Assembly: GCF_041295575.1 (NCBI RefSeq)
Contig: NZ_CP160452.1
Location: 372,001 to 436,000, forward strand
Length of the DNA stretch: 64,000 nucleotides
Direction of reading: 5' to 3'
Origin: Sporosarcina pasteurii
GTDB taxonomy: Bacteria; Bacillota; Bacilli; Bacillales_A; Planococcaceae
Shown: in pieces, positions 56,737 to 64,000 of the stretch
How the letters are laid out: every line of letters begins with the position of its first letter
Position numbering within the stretch: position 1 is the first letter of the stretch
Translations under genes and position numbers: made by a program
Notes under the pieces: model-generated
Database searches by the model: none
Seen by the model: only the letters and a program-made list of their open reading frames with translations
Told to the model about the DNA's origin: nothing

Positions 56737-57174
56737 ATGAAAATTGCAATATCTTCAGATCACGGCGGCAATAAATTGCGCCAAGAAATAATTCAGTTAC
56801 TAGAAGAACGTGGAGTAGAATATGAAGATTTTGGACCCAAAACAGATGAATCGGTAGACTATCCTGATTATGCTTCGCCTGTTAGTGAAGGTGTGGCATC
56901 TGGCCAATTTGAGCGTGGCATTTTAATTTGCGGAACGGGTATTGGTATGTCCATCGCAGCAAATAAAGTAAAAGGCGTTCGCTGTGCGCTCGTGCATGAT
57001 GTCTTTACTGCTAAAGCAACAAGAGAACATAATGATACGAATGTACTTGCAATGGGTGAACGTGTCATTGGTGCTGGACTTGCGCGAGAAATTGTAGCTA
57101 CTTGGTTAAATACAGAATTTGAAGGCGGCCGCCATGCTCGTCGTCTTGAGAAACTACATGAACTAGAAAACTGA
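56737..57174 (+). CDS. rpiB: Ribose-5-phosphate isomerase B
   Basis: A 145-residue RpiB/LacA-family isomerase. The start KIAISSDHGGNKLR and the catalytic Cys in ILICGTGIGMSIAANK (about 65-80) are diagnostic, as is VRCALVHDVFTAKATREHNDTN. It interconverts ribose-5-P and ribulose-5-P (or an allose/galactose analogue). Equivalent to YwlF; followed by ywlG after 19 bases. Confidence 0.93.
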   Translation: MKIAISSDHGGNKLRQEIIQLLEERGVEYEDFGPKTDESVDYPDYASPVSEGVASGQFERGILICGTGIGMSIAANKVKGVRCALVHDVFTAKATREHNDTNVLAMGERVIGAGLAREIVATWLNTEFEGGRHARRLEKLHELEN

Positions 57175-57193
57175 AACGGTTGGAGGGGAAAAA

Positions 57194-57754
57194 GTGGAAG
57201 CTCAAAATTTATGGAAACTTCAGCTGGAAGAGCTGTTATCCGAAATCGCTGAGCAAACAGAATTCGAACGCGGGGGCTTTTTCGTCGTCGGTTGTTCAAC
57301 TTCCGAAGTTGCAGGAAAACGAATGGGTACATCAGGTGCTTTCGAAATCGGTGAAATGTTGTATGGACCTTTAAAGAAATTTGCGGACGAGCACGGACTC
57401 TATCTTGCATTTCAGGGTTGTGAACATATTAATCGAGCGCTCACGATTGAACGAGTTGCTGCAAAACATCATCAGTTAGAACCAGTTACAGTCATTCCAA
57501 CTGTTGATGCAGGTGGTTCTATGTCAGCGTATGCTTATGCGCAAATGACAGATCCTATCGTGGTTGAAGAAATTCAAGCGCAAGCGGGGATCGATATTGG
57601 ACAAACACTGATTGGCATGCATTTGAAAAAAGTTGCAGTACCGTTACGAACTTCTATTGAAAAAATTGGTGAAGCTGTCGTTACAATTGCGACGACACGT
57701 CCGAAACTTATCGGCGGCGTCCGCGCAGTTTACGAAATAGATAATAAAAACTGA
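57194..57754 (+). CDS. ywlG: UPF0340 (TIGR01440) family protein YwlG
   Basis: A 186-residue soluble protein of the UPF0340 family. Conserved segments are [23 protein letters not shown] (key residues GCSTSE), [14 protein letters not shown] and [10 protein letters not shown]. It starts at GTG with GGAGGGG upstream. The function is not known; it is constantly found between rpiB and glyA in Bacilli. Confidence 0.87.
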   Translation: MEAQNLWKLQLEELLSEIAEQTEFERGGFFVVGCSTSEVAGKRMGTSGAFEIGEMLYGPLKKFADEHGLYLAFQGCEHINRALTIERVAAKHHQLEPVTVIPTVDAGGSMSAYAYAQMTDPIVVEEIQAQAGIDIGQTLIGMHLKKVAVPLRTSIEKIGEAVVTIATTRPKLIGGVRAVYEIDNKN

Positions 57755-57816
57755 AACGCCTGTCGCATCTAGGTGTTGAAGTTAGAAAAAATAAAGTTGA
57801 TAAAGGGGAATCACTG

Positions 57817-59088
57817 ATGGACCATGTAAAGATTAAAGAACTTTCAGCAGAACTGAATCATGTGAAAGTTGGAGATGAAGCAGTTTACGAAGCAATTATG
57901 GCGGAAAAAAAGCGTCAACAAGCGAATATTGAACTAATCGCATCTGAGAACTTTGTAACAGAGGCAGTTATGGAAGCACAAGGTTCAGTATTGACGAATA
58001 AATATGCAGAAGGATATCCTGGCAGACGTTATTACGGCGGATGTGAACATGTGGATGTTGTAGAAAATATCGCACGCGATCGTCTGAAAGAAATCTTCGG
58101 TGCAGAATACGCGAACGTTCAACCACACTCAGGTGCACAAGCAAACATGGCTGTTTATTTCACAGTACTTAAGCCAGGCGACACAGTACTCGGAATGAAC
58201 CTATCACATGGTGGTCACTTAACACACGGTAGTCCAGTTAACTTCTCTGGAGAACTATACAACTTTGTTGAATACGGTGTGAGTAAAGAAAACGAGAAAA
58301 TCGATTATGAAGATGTACGTCAAAAAGCGCTTGAGCATAAGCCGAAAATGATTGTTGCAGGAGCAAGTGCGTATCCACGTGAAATTGACTTTGCTAAATT
58401 CCGTGAAATTGCAGATGAAGTCGGCGCTTATTTATTCGTAGATATGGCGCATATTGCTGGTCTAGTTGCAGTTGGAGAACATTCGAATCCAGTTCCACAT
58501 GCACACTTCGTAACGTCAACAACACATAAAACGTTACGTGGCCCACGCGGCGGACTGATTTTAACGACAGAAGAGTTCGGTCGTAAAATTGATAAGTCAA
58601 TTTTCCCGGGTATTCAAGGTGGTCCACTTATGCATGTCATTGCAGCGAAAGCAGTTGCTTTTGGTGAAGCGCAAAAGCCTGAGTTCAAAGCATATATCCA
58701 ACAAGTGAAGAAAAATGCGAAAGTATTAGGAGAAGCACTTGTAGCAGAAGGAATTGATATCGTTTCAGGCGGAACGGACAATCACCTTCTACTTCTAAAC
58801 CTTAAATCCCTGGGCATTACTGGGAAAATCGCTGAAGAAGTCTTGGATGAAGTTGGCATTACAGTAAATAAAAATACAATTCCATTTGATACAGAAAGTC
58901 CATTTGTGACATCAGGTATTCGAATTGGAACGCCAGCAGTTACATCAAGAGGCTTTAAAGAAGAAGAAATGAAAGAAATTGCTTCAATTATGGCATTCCT
59001 TCTTAAAAACCATGAAGATGAAAATGTTAAAAAAGAAGCACTCGAACGCGTACAAGCAATCACAAACAAATTCCCACTTTATCAATAA
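57817..59088 (+). CDS. glyA: Serine hydroxymethyltransferase
   Basis: A 423-residue PLP enzyme making glycine and methylene-tetrahydrofolate from serine. [30 protein letters not shown] (key residues EGYPG) and the PLP Lys in [14 protein letters not shown] (about 232) are present. AAGGGGA precedes the ATG. A terminator follows the stop. Confidence 0.97.
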   Translation: MDHVKIKELSAELNHVKVGDEAVYEAIMAEKKRQQANIELIASENFVTEAVMEAQGSVLTNKYAEGYPGRRYYGGCEHVDVVENIARDRLKEIFGAEYANVQPHSGAQANMAVYFTVLKPGDTVLGMNLSHGGHLTHGSPVNFSGELYNFVEYGVSKENEKIDYEDVRQKALEHKPKMIVAGASAYPREIDFAKFREIADEVGAYLFVDMAHIAGLVAVGEHSNPVPHAHFVTSTTHKTLRGPRGGLILTTEEFGRKIDKSIFPGIQGGPLMHVIAAKAVAFGEAQKPEFKAYIQQVKKNAKVLGEALVAEGIDIVSGGTDNHLLLLNLKSLGITGKIAEEVLDEVGITVNKNTIPFDTESPFVTSGIRIGTPAVTSRGFKEEEMKEIASIMAFLLKNHEDENVKKEALERVQAITNKFPLYQ

Positions 59089-59096
59089 TGAATGCG

Positions 59097-59130
59097 AAGC
59101 CACTTTCAATTTGAAAGTGGCTTGTTTTTT
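59097..59130 (+). terminator. Terminator after glyA
   Basis: AAGCCACTTTC (59097-59107) pairs with GAAAGTGGCTT (59113-59123) around a 5-base loop and is followed by six Ts. Confidence 0.9.
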
Positions 59131-59324
59131 GTTTGAAAGTTGTTGGTAGGATTTGCCTATTGCGTCTGTACACGTTTGAAAATCGGAGAAGAGGAAAAGA
59201 TAAGGTTGTTGATGGACTAGATAACGATGTAATGTTGTCGGGGCGAGGAAAGATTGAGACGTATTAAAGGATCAATTTCATAATTGTTATTGTTAGTATT
59301 CGGCAATTTAGTATGTGTGTTTTC

Positions 59325-59502
59325 GTTGATTGAAGTGGAGGGCGTGCTCTCAAACGCTTCGCTTTTTGGTCGCAAAAGCCGTTCTTCGTGACGGCTCTTC
59401 CAGTGGGATTAGCTGGACAGGTGAGACCCCGCAGGGAGTGAAGCGACTGAGGAGGCTCACCGCCAGCCCCACGGAAAGCGTCCGACCGGAACGGAAATCA
59501 AC
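59325..59502. repeat. Dispersed intergenic repeat family R1, copy 2
   Basis: A 178-bp copy of the element at 36582-36706, with the same ends (GTTGATTGAAG... and ...CGGAAATCAAC) and shared blocks CCCCGCAGG, CGACTGAGGAGG and CGGAAAGCGTCCG. It carries about 50 extra bases with its own CGCTTCG/CGGCTCT-rich stems near the left end. It occupies most of the 490-bp gap between glyA and upp; the rest (59131-59324 and 59503-59621) is AT-rich with the upp promoter region (TATACT about 59585) and no gene. Confidence 0.8.
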
Positions 59503-59621
59503 ATAGTTCGTTAATTGTAAAATTGTTAAATATGTCTTTTTTGAAACAGATAACTTTCTTGGTGCCAGATTAGTTTCATTCTGCTATACTAAACTGGATA
59601 TTTTAAAAGGAGTGAAAGAAT

Positions 59622-60251
59622 ATGCCAAAAATTCAAGTGCTAGACCACCCATTAATTCAACACAAATTGACTTACATACGTGATATAAATACAGGGACGA
59701 AAGAGTTTCGTGAACTGGTTGATGAAGTTGCAACATTAATGGCGTATGAGATTACACGTGACCTACCTTTAACGGAAAAAGAAATTGAAACGCCGATTGG
59801 TAAAGGAAAGTCCGATGTTCTTGCAGGAAAGAAACTAGGAATTATTCCTATTTTACGTGCGGGACTCGGCATGGTAGAAGGAATTCTAAATTTAATTCCA
59901 GCGGCGAAAGTTGGACACGTCGGGCTGTATCGTGATCCAGAGACGTTTGAGCCAGTTGAATACTATGTGAAATTGCCAAAAGACGTGTCAGAGCGTGACT
60001 TAATTCTCGTTGACCCAATGCTTGCGACAGGTGGATCAGCTATTGAAGCTGTAAATTCATTGAAGAAACGCGGAGCAAAAAGTATTCGTTTTATGTGTTT
60101 AATTGCAGCGCCTGAAGGGGTTAAAGCAATGACAGACGCTCATCCTGATGTGGATATTTACATTGCTGCACTCGACGAAAAGCTTGATGAAAAAGGCTAT
60201 ATCGTTCCAGGCCTTGGTGACGCAGGCGATAGACTGTTTGGAACAAAATAA
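59622..60251 (+). CDS. upp: Uracil phosphoribosyltransferase
   Basis: A 209-residue enzyme converting uracil and PRPP to UMP. The PRPP loop [21 protein letters not shown] (key residues DPMLATGGS, about 131-139) and the uracil site [12 protein letters not shown] at the C-terminus are clear. AAGGAG precedes the ATG. mnaA follows after 14 bases. Confidence 0.96.
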   Translation: MPKIQVLDHPLIQHKLTYIRDINTGTKEFRELVDEVATLMAYEITRDLPLTEKEIETPIGKGKSDVLAGKKLGIIPILRAGLGMVEGILNLIPAAKVGHVGLYRDPETFEPVEYYVKLPKDVSERDLILVDPMLATGGSAIEAVNSLKKRGAKSIRFMCLIAAPEGVKAMTDAHPDVDIYIAALDEKLDEKGYIVPGLGDAGDRLFGTK

Positions 60252-60265
60252 GAGGAGAGATATCG

Positions 60266-61393
60266 TTGTCAAAAAAGTGGAAAGTAATGACGATATTTGG
60301 CACTCGACCAGAAGCGATTAAAATGGCGCCCCTCGTACTTGAGTTAAACAAGCATCGCGAAGACATTGAATCGATTGTAACGGTTACGGCTCAACACCGC
60401 GAAATGCTAGACCAAGTGCTCGCAACATTCGACATTACACCAGACTACGATTTAAACATTATGAAAGACAGACAAACCTTAGTCGATGTTGCAACAAGAG
60501 GACTAGAAGGGCTCGATGCAATCATGAAAGAGGCGCAGCCTGATATTGTGCTTGTGCACGGCGACACAGCTACAACATTTATCGGAAGCCTGGCTGCATT
60601 TTATAATAAAATTGCAGTTGGGCATGTCGAGGCTGGTTTACGTACTTGGGATAAATACTCGCCTTATCCGGAAGAGATGAATCGTCAATTAACGGGTGTC
60701 CTTGCAGATCTTCATTTTTCGCCGACTGAAAAATCAGCACAGAACTTATTGAATGAAGGAAAAGACAAAGACTCGATCCATATTACAGGCAATACGGCAA
60801 TTGACGCACTTCATACAACTGTTCGTGAAGAGTATTCGCACCCAGTTTTAGAAGAACTAGGCAATGATAAGTTAATTTTATTAACAGCACATCGCCGTGA
60901 AAACCTTGGCGAACCGATGCGCAATATGTTTAATGCGATTAACAGATTGCTTGAGAAACATAATGATATTCAAGTGGTCTACCCCGTACATATGAATCCG
61001 GTTGTGCGTGAACTTGCGAATGAAATATTAGGAGACAATCACCGCGTTAAACTTATCGAACCATTGGAAGTCGTCGATTTTCATAACTTTGCGGCAGCAT
61101 CTCATATTATATTGACAGATTCAGGTGGCATCCAAGAAGAAGCACCATCTCTTGGTAAACCAGTCATTGTGTTGCGTGACACGACGGAACGCCCGGAAGG
61201 AATCGAAGCAGGGACGCTTAAATTAGCTGGCACAGATGAAGATGTGATCTTTTCTTTAACAGATGAACTTCTTACAGATGAAGATGCTTACAATAAAATG
61301 GCCCAAGCTTCAAATCCATACGGCGATGGACATGCATCTGAACGAATTGTAGAGGCCTTAAAAGAATATCTGTCGTTTACAGCACAATCTTAA
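60266..61393 (+). CDS. mnaA: UDP-N-acetylglucosamine 2-epimerase, non-hydrolysing
   Basis: A 375-residue GT-B fold enzyme that converts UDP-GlcNAc to UDP-ManNAc for teichoic acid linkage units or capsule. Motifs: FGTRPEAIKMAPLV (about 11-24), VEAGLRTWDKYSPYPEEMNR, LLTAHRRENLGEPM and DSGGIQEEAPSLGKPV. It starts at TTG behind GAGGAGAG. Located between upp and the atp operon as in B. subtilis. Confidence 0.92.
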   Translation: MSKKWKVMTIFGTRPEAIKMAPLVLELNKHREDIESIVTVTAQHREMLDQVLATFDITPDYDLNIMKDRQTLVDVATRGLEGLDAIMKEAQPDIVLVHGDTATTFIGSLAAFYNKIAVGHVEAGLRTWDKYSPYPEEMNRQLTGVLADLHFSPTEKSAQNLLNEGKDKDSIHITGNTAIDALHTTVREEYSHPVLEELGNDKLILLTAHRRENLGEPMRNMFNAINRLLEKHNDIQVVYPVHMNPVVRELANEILGDNHRVKLIEPLEVVDFHNFAAASHIILTDSGGIQEEAPSLGKPVIVLRDTTERPEGIEAGTLKLAGTDEDVIFSLTDELLTDEDAYNKMAQASNPYGDGHASERIVEALKEYLSFTAQS

Positions 61394-61935
61394 AACGGCT
61401 TGTCCTAAGGGGCAAAAGTGATACAAACCGAACGCTCGGAAGTTCGATTTGTTCACTAGCTGGTCTAATGGAAAATCAATCAGTTTTGTTTCTTATATGA
61501 AGAAACATTAAATTGTATAAAATTGTATAAAACAGTAAATGAATGGTTACAATAGGAGACATTCAATTTGAATTTTGTCGGATGTTTGACAAAAATCGAT
61601 GAATCATAAAAAAAAGCAGAGAATCAATTGACATCATTTTTCGCCTACTGTATGATTACAAAGGGTAATCTTGATAGGGTTCGATGCATATGAAACTTCA
61701 AAAAAATTGTTGCATAGAATACCTATTATTTCACCGAACGCTTGATGTGCATAGGGATATTAAGCCTAGTATACATATCAAAAACGGCCGTCCATTCGCA
61801 ACTTAGACAGGTTCCACCCTTTTCGGAGTCTTCGCCGGTTATAAGGCTGGACAGCGAAACGGGAACCACCCCGTACATCCTTGAATTTAACACTTTACCC
61901 AAATCCAGAAACGAGAAGCAGGAGAATCCAGCATT
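61394..61935 (+). other. Long leader of the ATP synthase operon
   Basis: A 542-bp region. The promoter at 61628-61656 leaves a leader of about 270 nt before atpI. The part 61800-61875 is GC-richer than its surroundings and can pair GGTTCC (about 61810) with GGAACC (about 61862), enclosing further short stems. A 78-codon frame (61742-61978) has no binding site and runs into atpI; I do not call it. No known RNA family is recognised. Confidence 0.5.
61628..61656 (+). promoter_or_regulatory. Sigma-A promoter of the atp operon
   Basis: TTGACA (61628-61633), exactly 17 bp, then TATGAT (61651-61656). It is the best consensus match in the gap between mnaA and atpI. Confidence 0.8.
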
Positions 61936-62307
61936 ATGCAAAATTTGCAGGAAATTCATAGTAGACAGCGTAAATTAACCTTTTTTACAATTGCTTTATT
62001 CGCCCTCGGTTGGGTGATTACTGGATGGAACACAGTTTTTGCTGGACTCATTTTAGGGACATTGTTTGGCTTGTATAATTTCTGGATACTCGTTCGCAAA
62101 TCAGAGCGATTTGAACGTGCGTTCGCGGAAGGGAAAAGTCGAATTTCAATTGGAAGTGCGTTGCGTTTCGCATCTGGTATTGCGGCAGCGGCAATTGCAA
62201 CTGCGATGCCGGAGCAGTTCGACCTGATCAGTACGGTAATCGGCTTTGCCATTCCGTATGCTCTTCTAGTAGTTGAGCGGATCATTTACCACGTAAGACA
62301 GCAGTAA
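61936..62307 (+). CDS. atpI: ATP synthase protein I
   Basis: A 123-residue membrane protein with four helices, the usual first gene of Bacillales atp operons; it helps c-ring assembly and magnesium/ion handling. The N-terminus QNLQEIHSRQRKLTFFTIAL and VFAGLILGTLFGLYNFW fit the family. GGAGAA lies upstream of the ATG. Confidence 0.85.
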   Translation: MQNLQEIHSRQRKLTFFTIALFALGWVITGWNTVFAGLILGTLFGLYNFWILVRKSERFERAFAEGKSRISIGSALRFASGIAAAAIATAMPEQFDLISTVIGFAIPYALLVVERIIYHVRQQ

Positions 62308-62428
62308 AGATTTTTCAAAGTAAGAATAAAGGCTTTCAAATAATACATTACATTAAATTAAATGATTGAGAGATAATCTTACTATTGATTGAAAAGTCGA
62401 ATTCCGAATGAATGAGGGAGGTGAATGA

Positions 62429-63416
<988 letters not shown>

Positions 63417-63422
63417 TTAAAT

Positions 63423-63498
63423 GAAAAGACTAGGGGATTTGTCTTTATAATCCTCTTTTCAAAATGGCGAAGAAATGAAACAGTATTCCTTCGCCATT
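63423..63498 (+). other. Two stem-loops between atpE and atpF
   Basis: The first pairs GAAAAG...GGGGATT (63423-63439) with AATCCTCTTTTC (63449-63460); the second pairs AATGGCGAAG (63463-63472) with CTTCGCCATT (63489-63498). Neither has a T run, so they may shape mRNA decay or translation within the operon. They explain part of the 183-bp gap. Confidence 0.6.
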
Positions 63499-63599
63499 GC
63501 TTTATGACAAGAAAAGCTAAAGTTGGACAGTAAAAGTTTAAAACATTATATAATCCATATGTTAAAGAGTAATAAGCTCTTGAAGGGAGTGAAACAATC

Positions 63600-64000
63600 G
63601 TGTTTTTGGATACCTTCCACCTCTTAGCCGCAAATGCAGCTGATGCAGGTTTTTTGGAAAAACTTAACGGTAGATTAAACCTTGGGGATATCATTGTAAC
63701 GGTCGCGTTATTCACGATTCTCTTGGTGCTATTAAAGAAATATGCATGGGGTCCACTTATGGGTGTTATGGATCAACGTGCAGAAATGATTGCAAATGAA
63801 ATTGAACAGGCTGAAAAAAGTCGAGTTGAATCGCAACAACTTCTTGAAGAGCAACGTAAGTTATTAAATGACGCACGTACAGATGCGCAAGCGATTGTTG
63901 AAAACGCTCGTGAACAAGGTGAGAGCCAACGCGAGGAAATCGTTAAAGCAGCACGTAATGAAGTATCTCGTCTTAAAGAAGAAGCTTCACTTGAAATTGC
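63600..64000 (+). CDS. atpF: ATP synthase F0 subunit b, N-terminal part
   Basis: 133 codons to the window edge. The start is GTG at 63600, with AAGGGAG about 10 bases upstream. A membrane helix (about 31-46, LGDIIVTVALFTILLVLLKK) is followed by WGPLMGVMDQRAEMIANEI and a long charged helix with heptads (AEKSRVESQQLLEEQRK), the right-handed coiled coil that links F0 to F1. The C-terminal part lies beyond the window. Confidence 0.93.
   Translation, partial: MFLDTFHLLAANAADAGFLEKLNGRLNLGDIIVTVALFTILLVLLKKYAWGPLMGVMDQRAEMIANEIEQAEKSRVESQQLLEEQRKLLNDARTDAQAIVENAREQGESQREEIVKAARNEVSRLKEEASLEI

Noticed and set aside
61742-61978. 78-codon frame before atpI
   Set aside because: No binding site, composition unlike a protein of this genome, and it overlaps atpI in another frame; better explained as structured leader.

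Overview
The window is a low-to-mid G+C Firmicute chromosome segment from an endospore-forming member of the Bacillales. Gene order closely follows the ywd-ywf-ywh-ywi-ywj-ywk-ywl-upp-atp stretch of Bacillus subtilis, and sporulation or germination genes are present (gerQ, cwlJ, rsfA, spo0F, spoIIR). Protein character and the intergenic repeats suggest Planococcaceae/Caryophanaceae (Sporosarcina-like). The family is an inference; Bacillales is secure. No rRNA, tRNA, prophage, insertion sequence or CRISPR array was seen.

Layout. 1-5.3 kb: start of a YjiH-type membrane gene, bacillithiol genes (bshB2, yojF), pdxK, a DUF4230 gene, then ung, a small 4-Cys gene, ywdI and ywdK. 5.4-6.3 kb: gerQ and cwlJ. 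6.6-13 kb: hemQ, pta, lipL, rsfA, ywfO, ywgA, ywhB, ywhD. 13.4-17.7 kb: pbpG, ywiB, argS. 18-28.6 kb: a 13-gene cobalamin uptake, remodelling and salvage operon behind a cobalamin riboswitch. 28.9-40 kb: a fatty/branched-acid degradation block (fadF, thiolase, 3-hydroxyacyl-CoA dehydrogenase, two acyl-CoA dehydrogenases, TetR regulator) ending in icmF, an adenosylcobalamin-dependent mutase. 40.7-50.5 kb: rpoE, pyrG with its attenuator, ywjG, spo0F, fbaA, tal, murAB, glpX, rho, rpmE. 50.8-61.4 kb: tdk, prfA, prmC, spoIIR, tsaC/ywlC, mntP, ywlE, rpiB, ywlG, glyA, upp, mnaA. 61.6-64 kb: start of the ATP synthase operon (atpI, atpB, atpE, start of atpF).

How the genes work together. The B12 operon imports corrinoids (BtuFCD), hydrolyses incomplete or wrong corrinoids to cobyric acid (CbiZ), rebuilds the nucleotide loop (CobD, CbiB, CobU, CobS, CobC), obtains alpha-ribazole by uptake and phosphorylation (CblT/CblS-like, no CobT here) and adenosylates it (PduO type). 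The product is the cofactor of IcmF, 8 kb downstream, which can feed isobutyryl-CoA into the butyryl-CoA oxidation genes beside it.

Most unusual observations: both glutamine amidotransferase-type enzymes in the window appear unable to use glutamine. PyrG has Ser in place of the catalytic Cys of its glutaminase site (residue 381), and the CobQ-type cobyric acid synthase lacks its whole glutaminase domain while keeping its C-terminal tail. Together they suggest direct use of ammonia, a testable hypothesis. Other items are a degenerate CobU paralogue, 21-bp-period degenerate tandem arrays at three intergenic sites, several large palindromic or dispersed repeats, a six-site DnaA-box cluster at tsaC, and a promoter-terminator unit before rpoE that could be a small RNA or attenuator.
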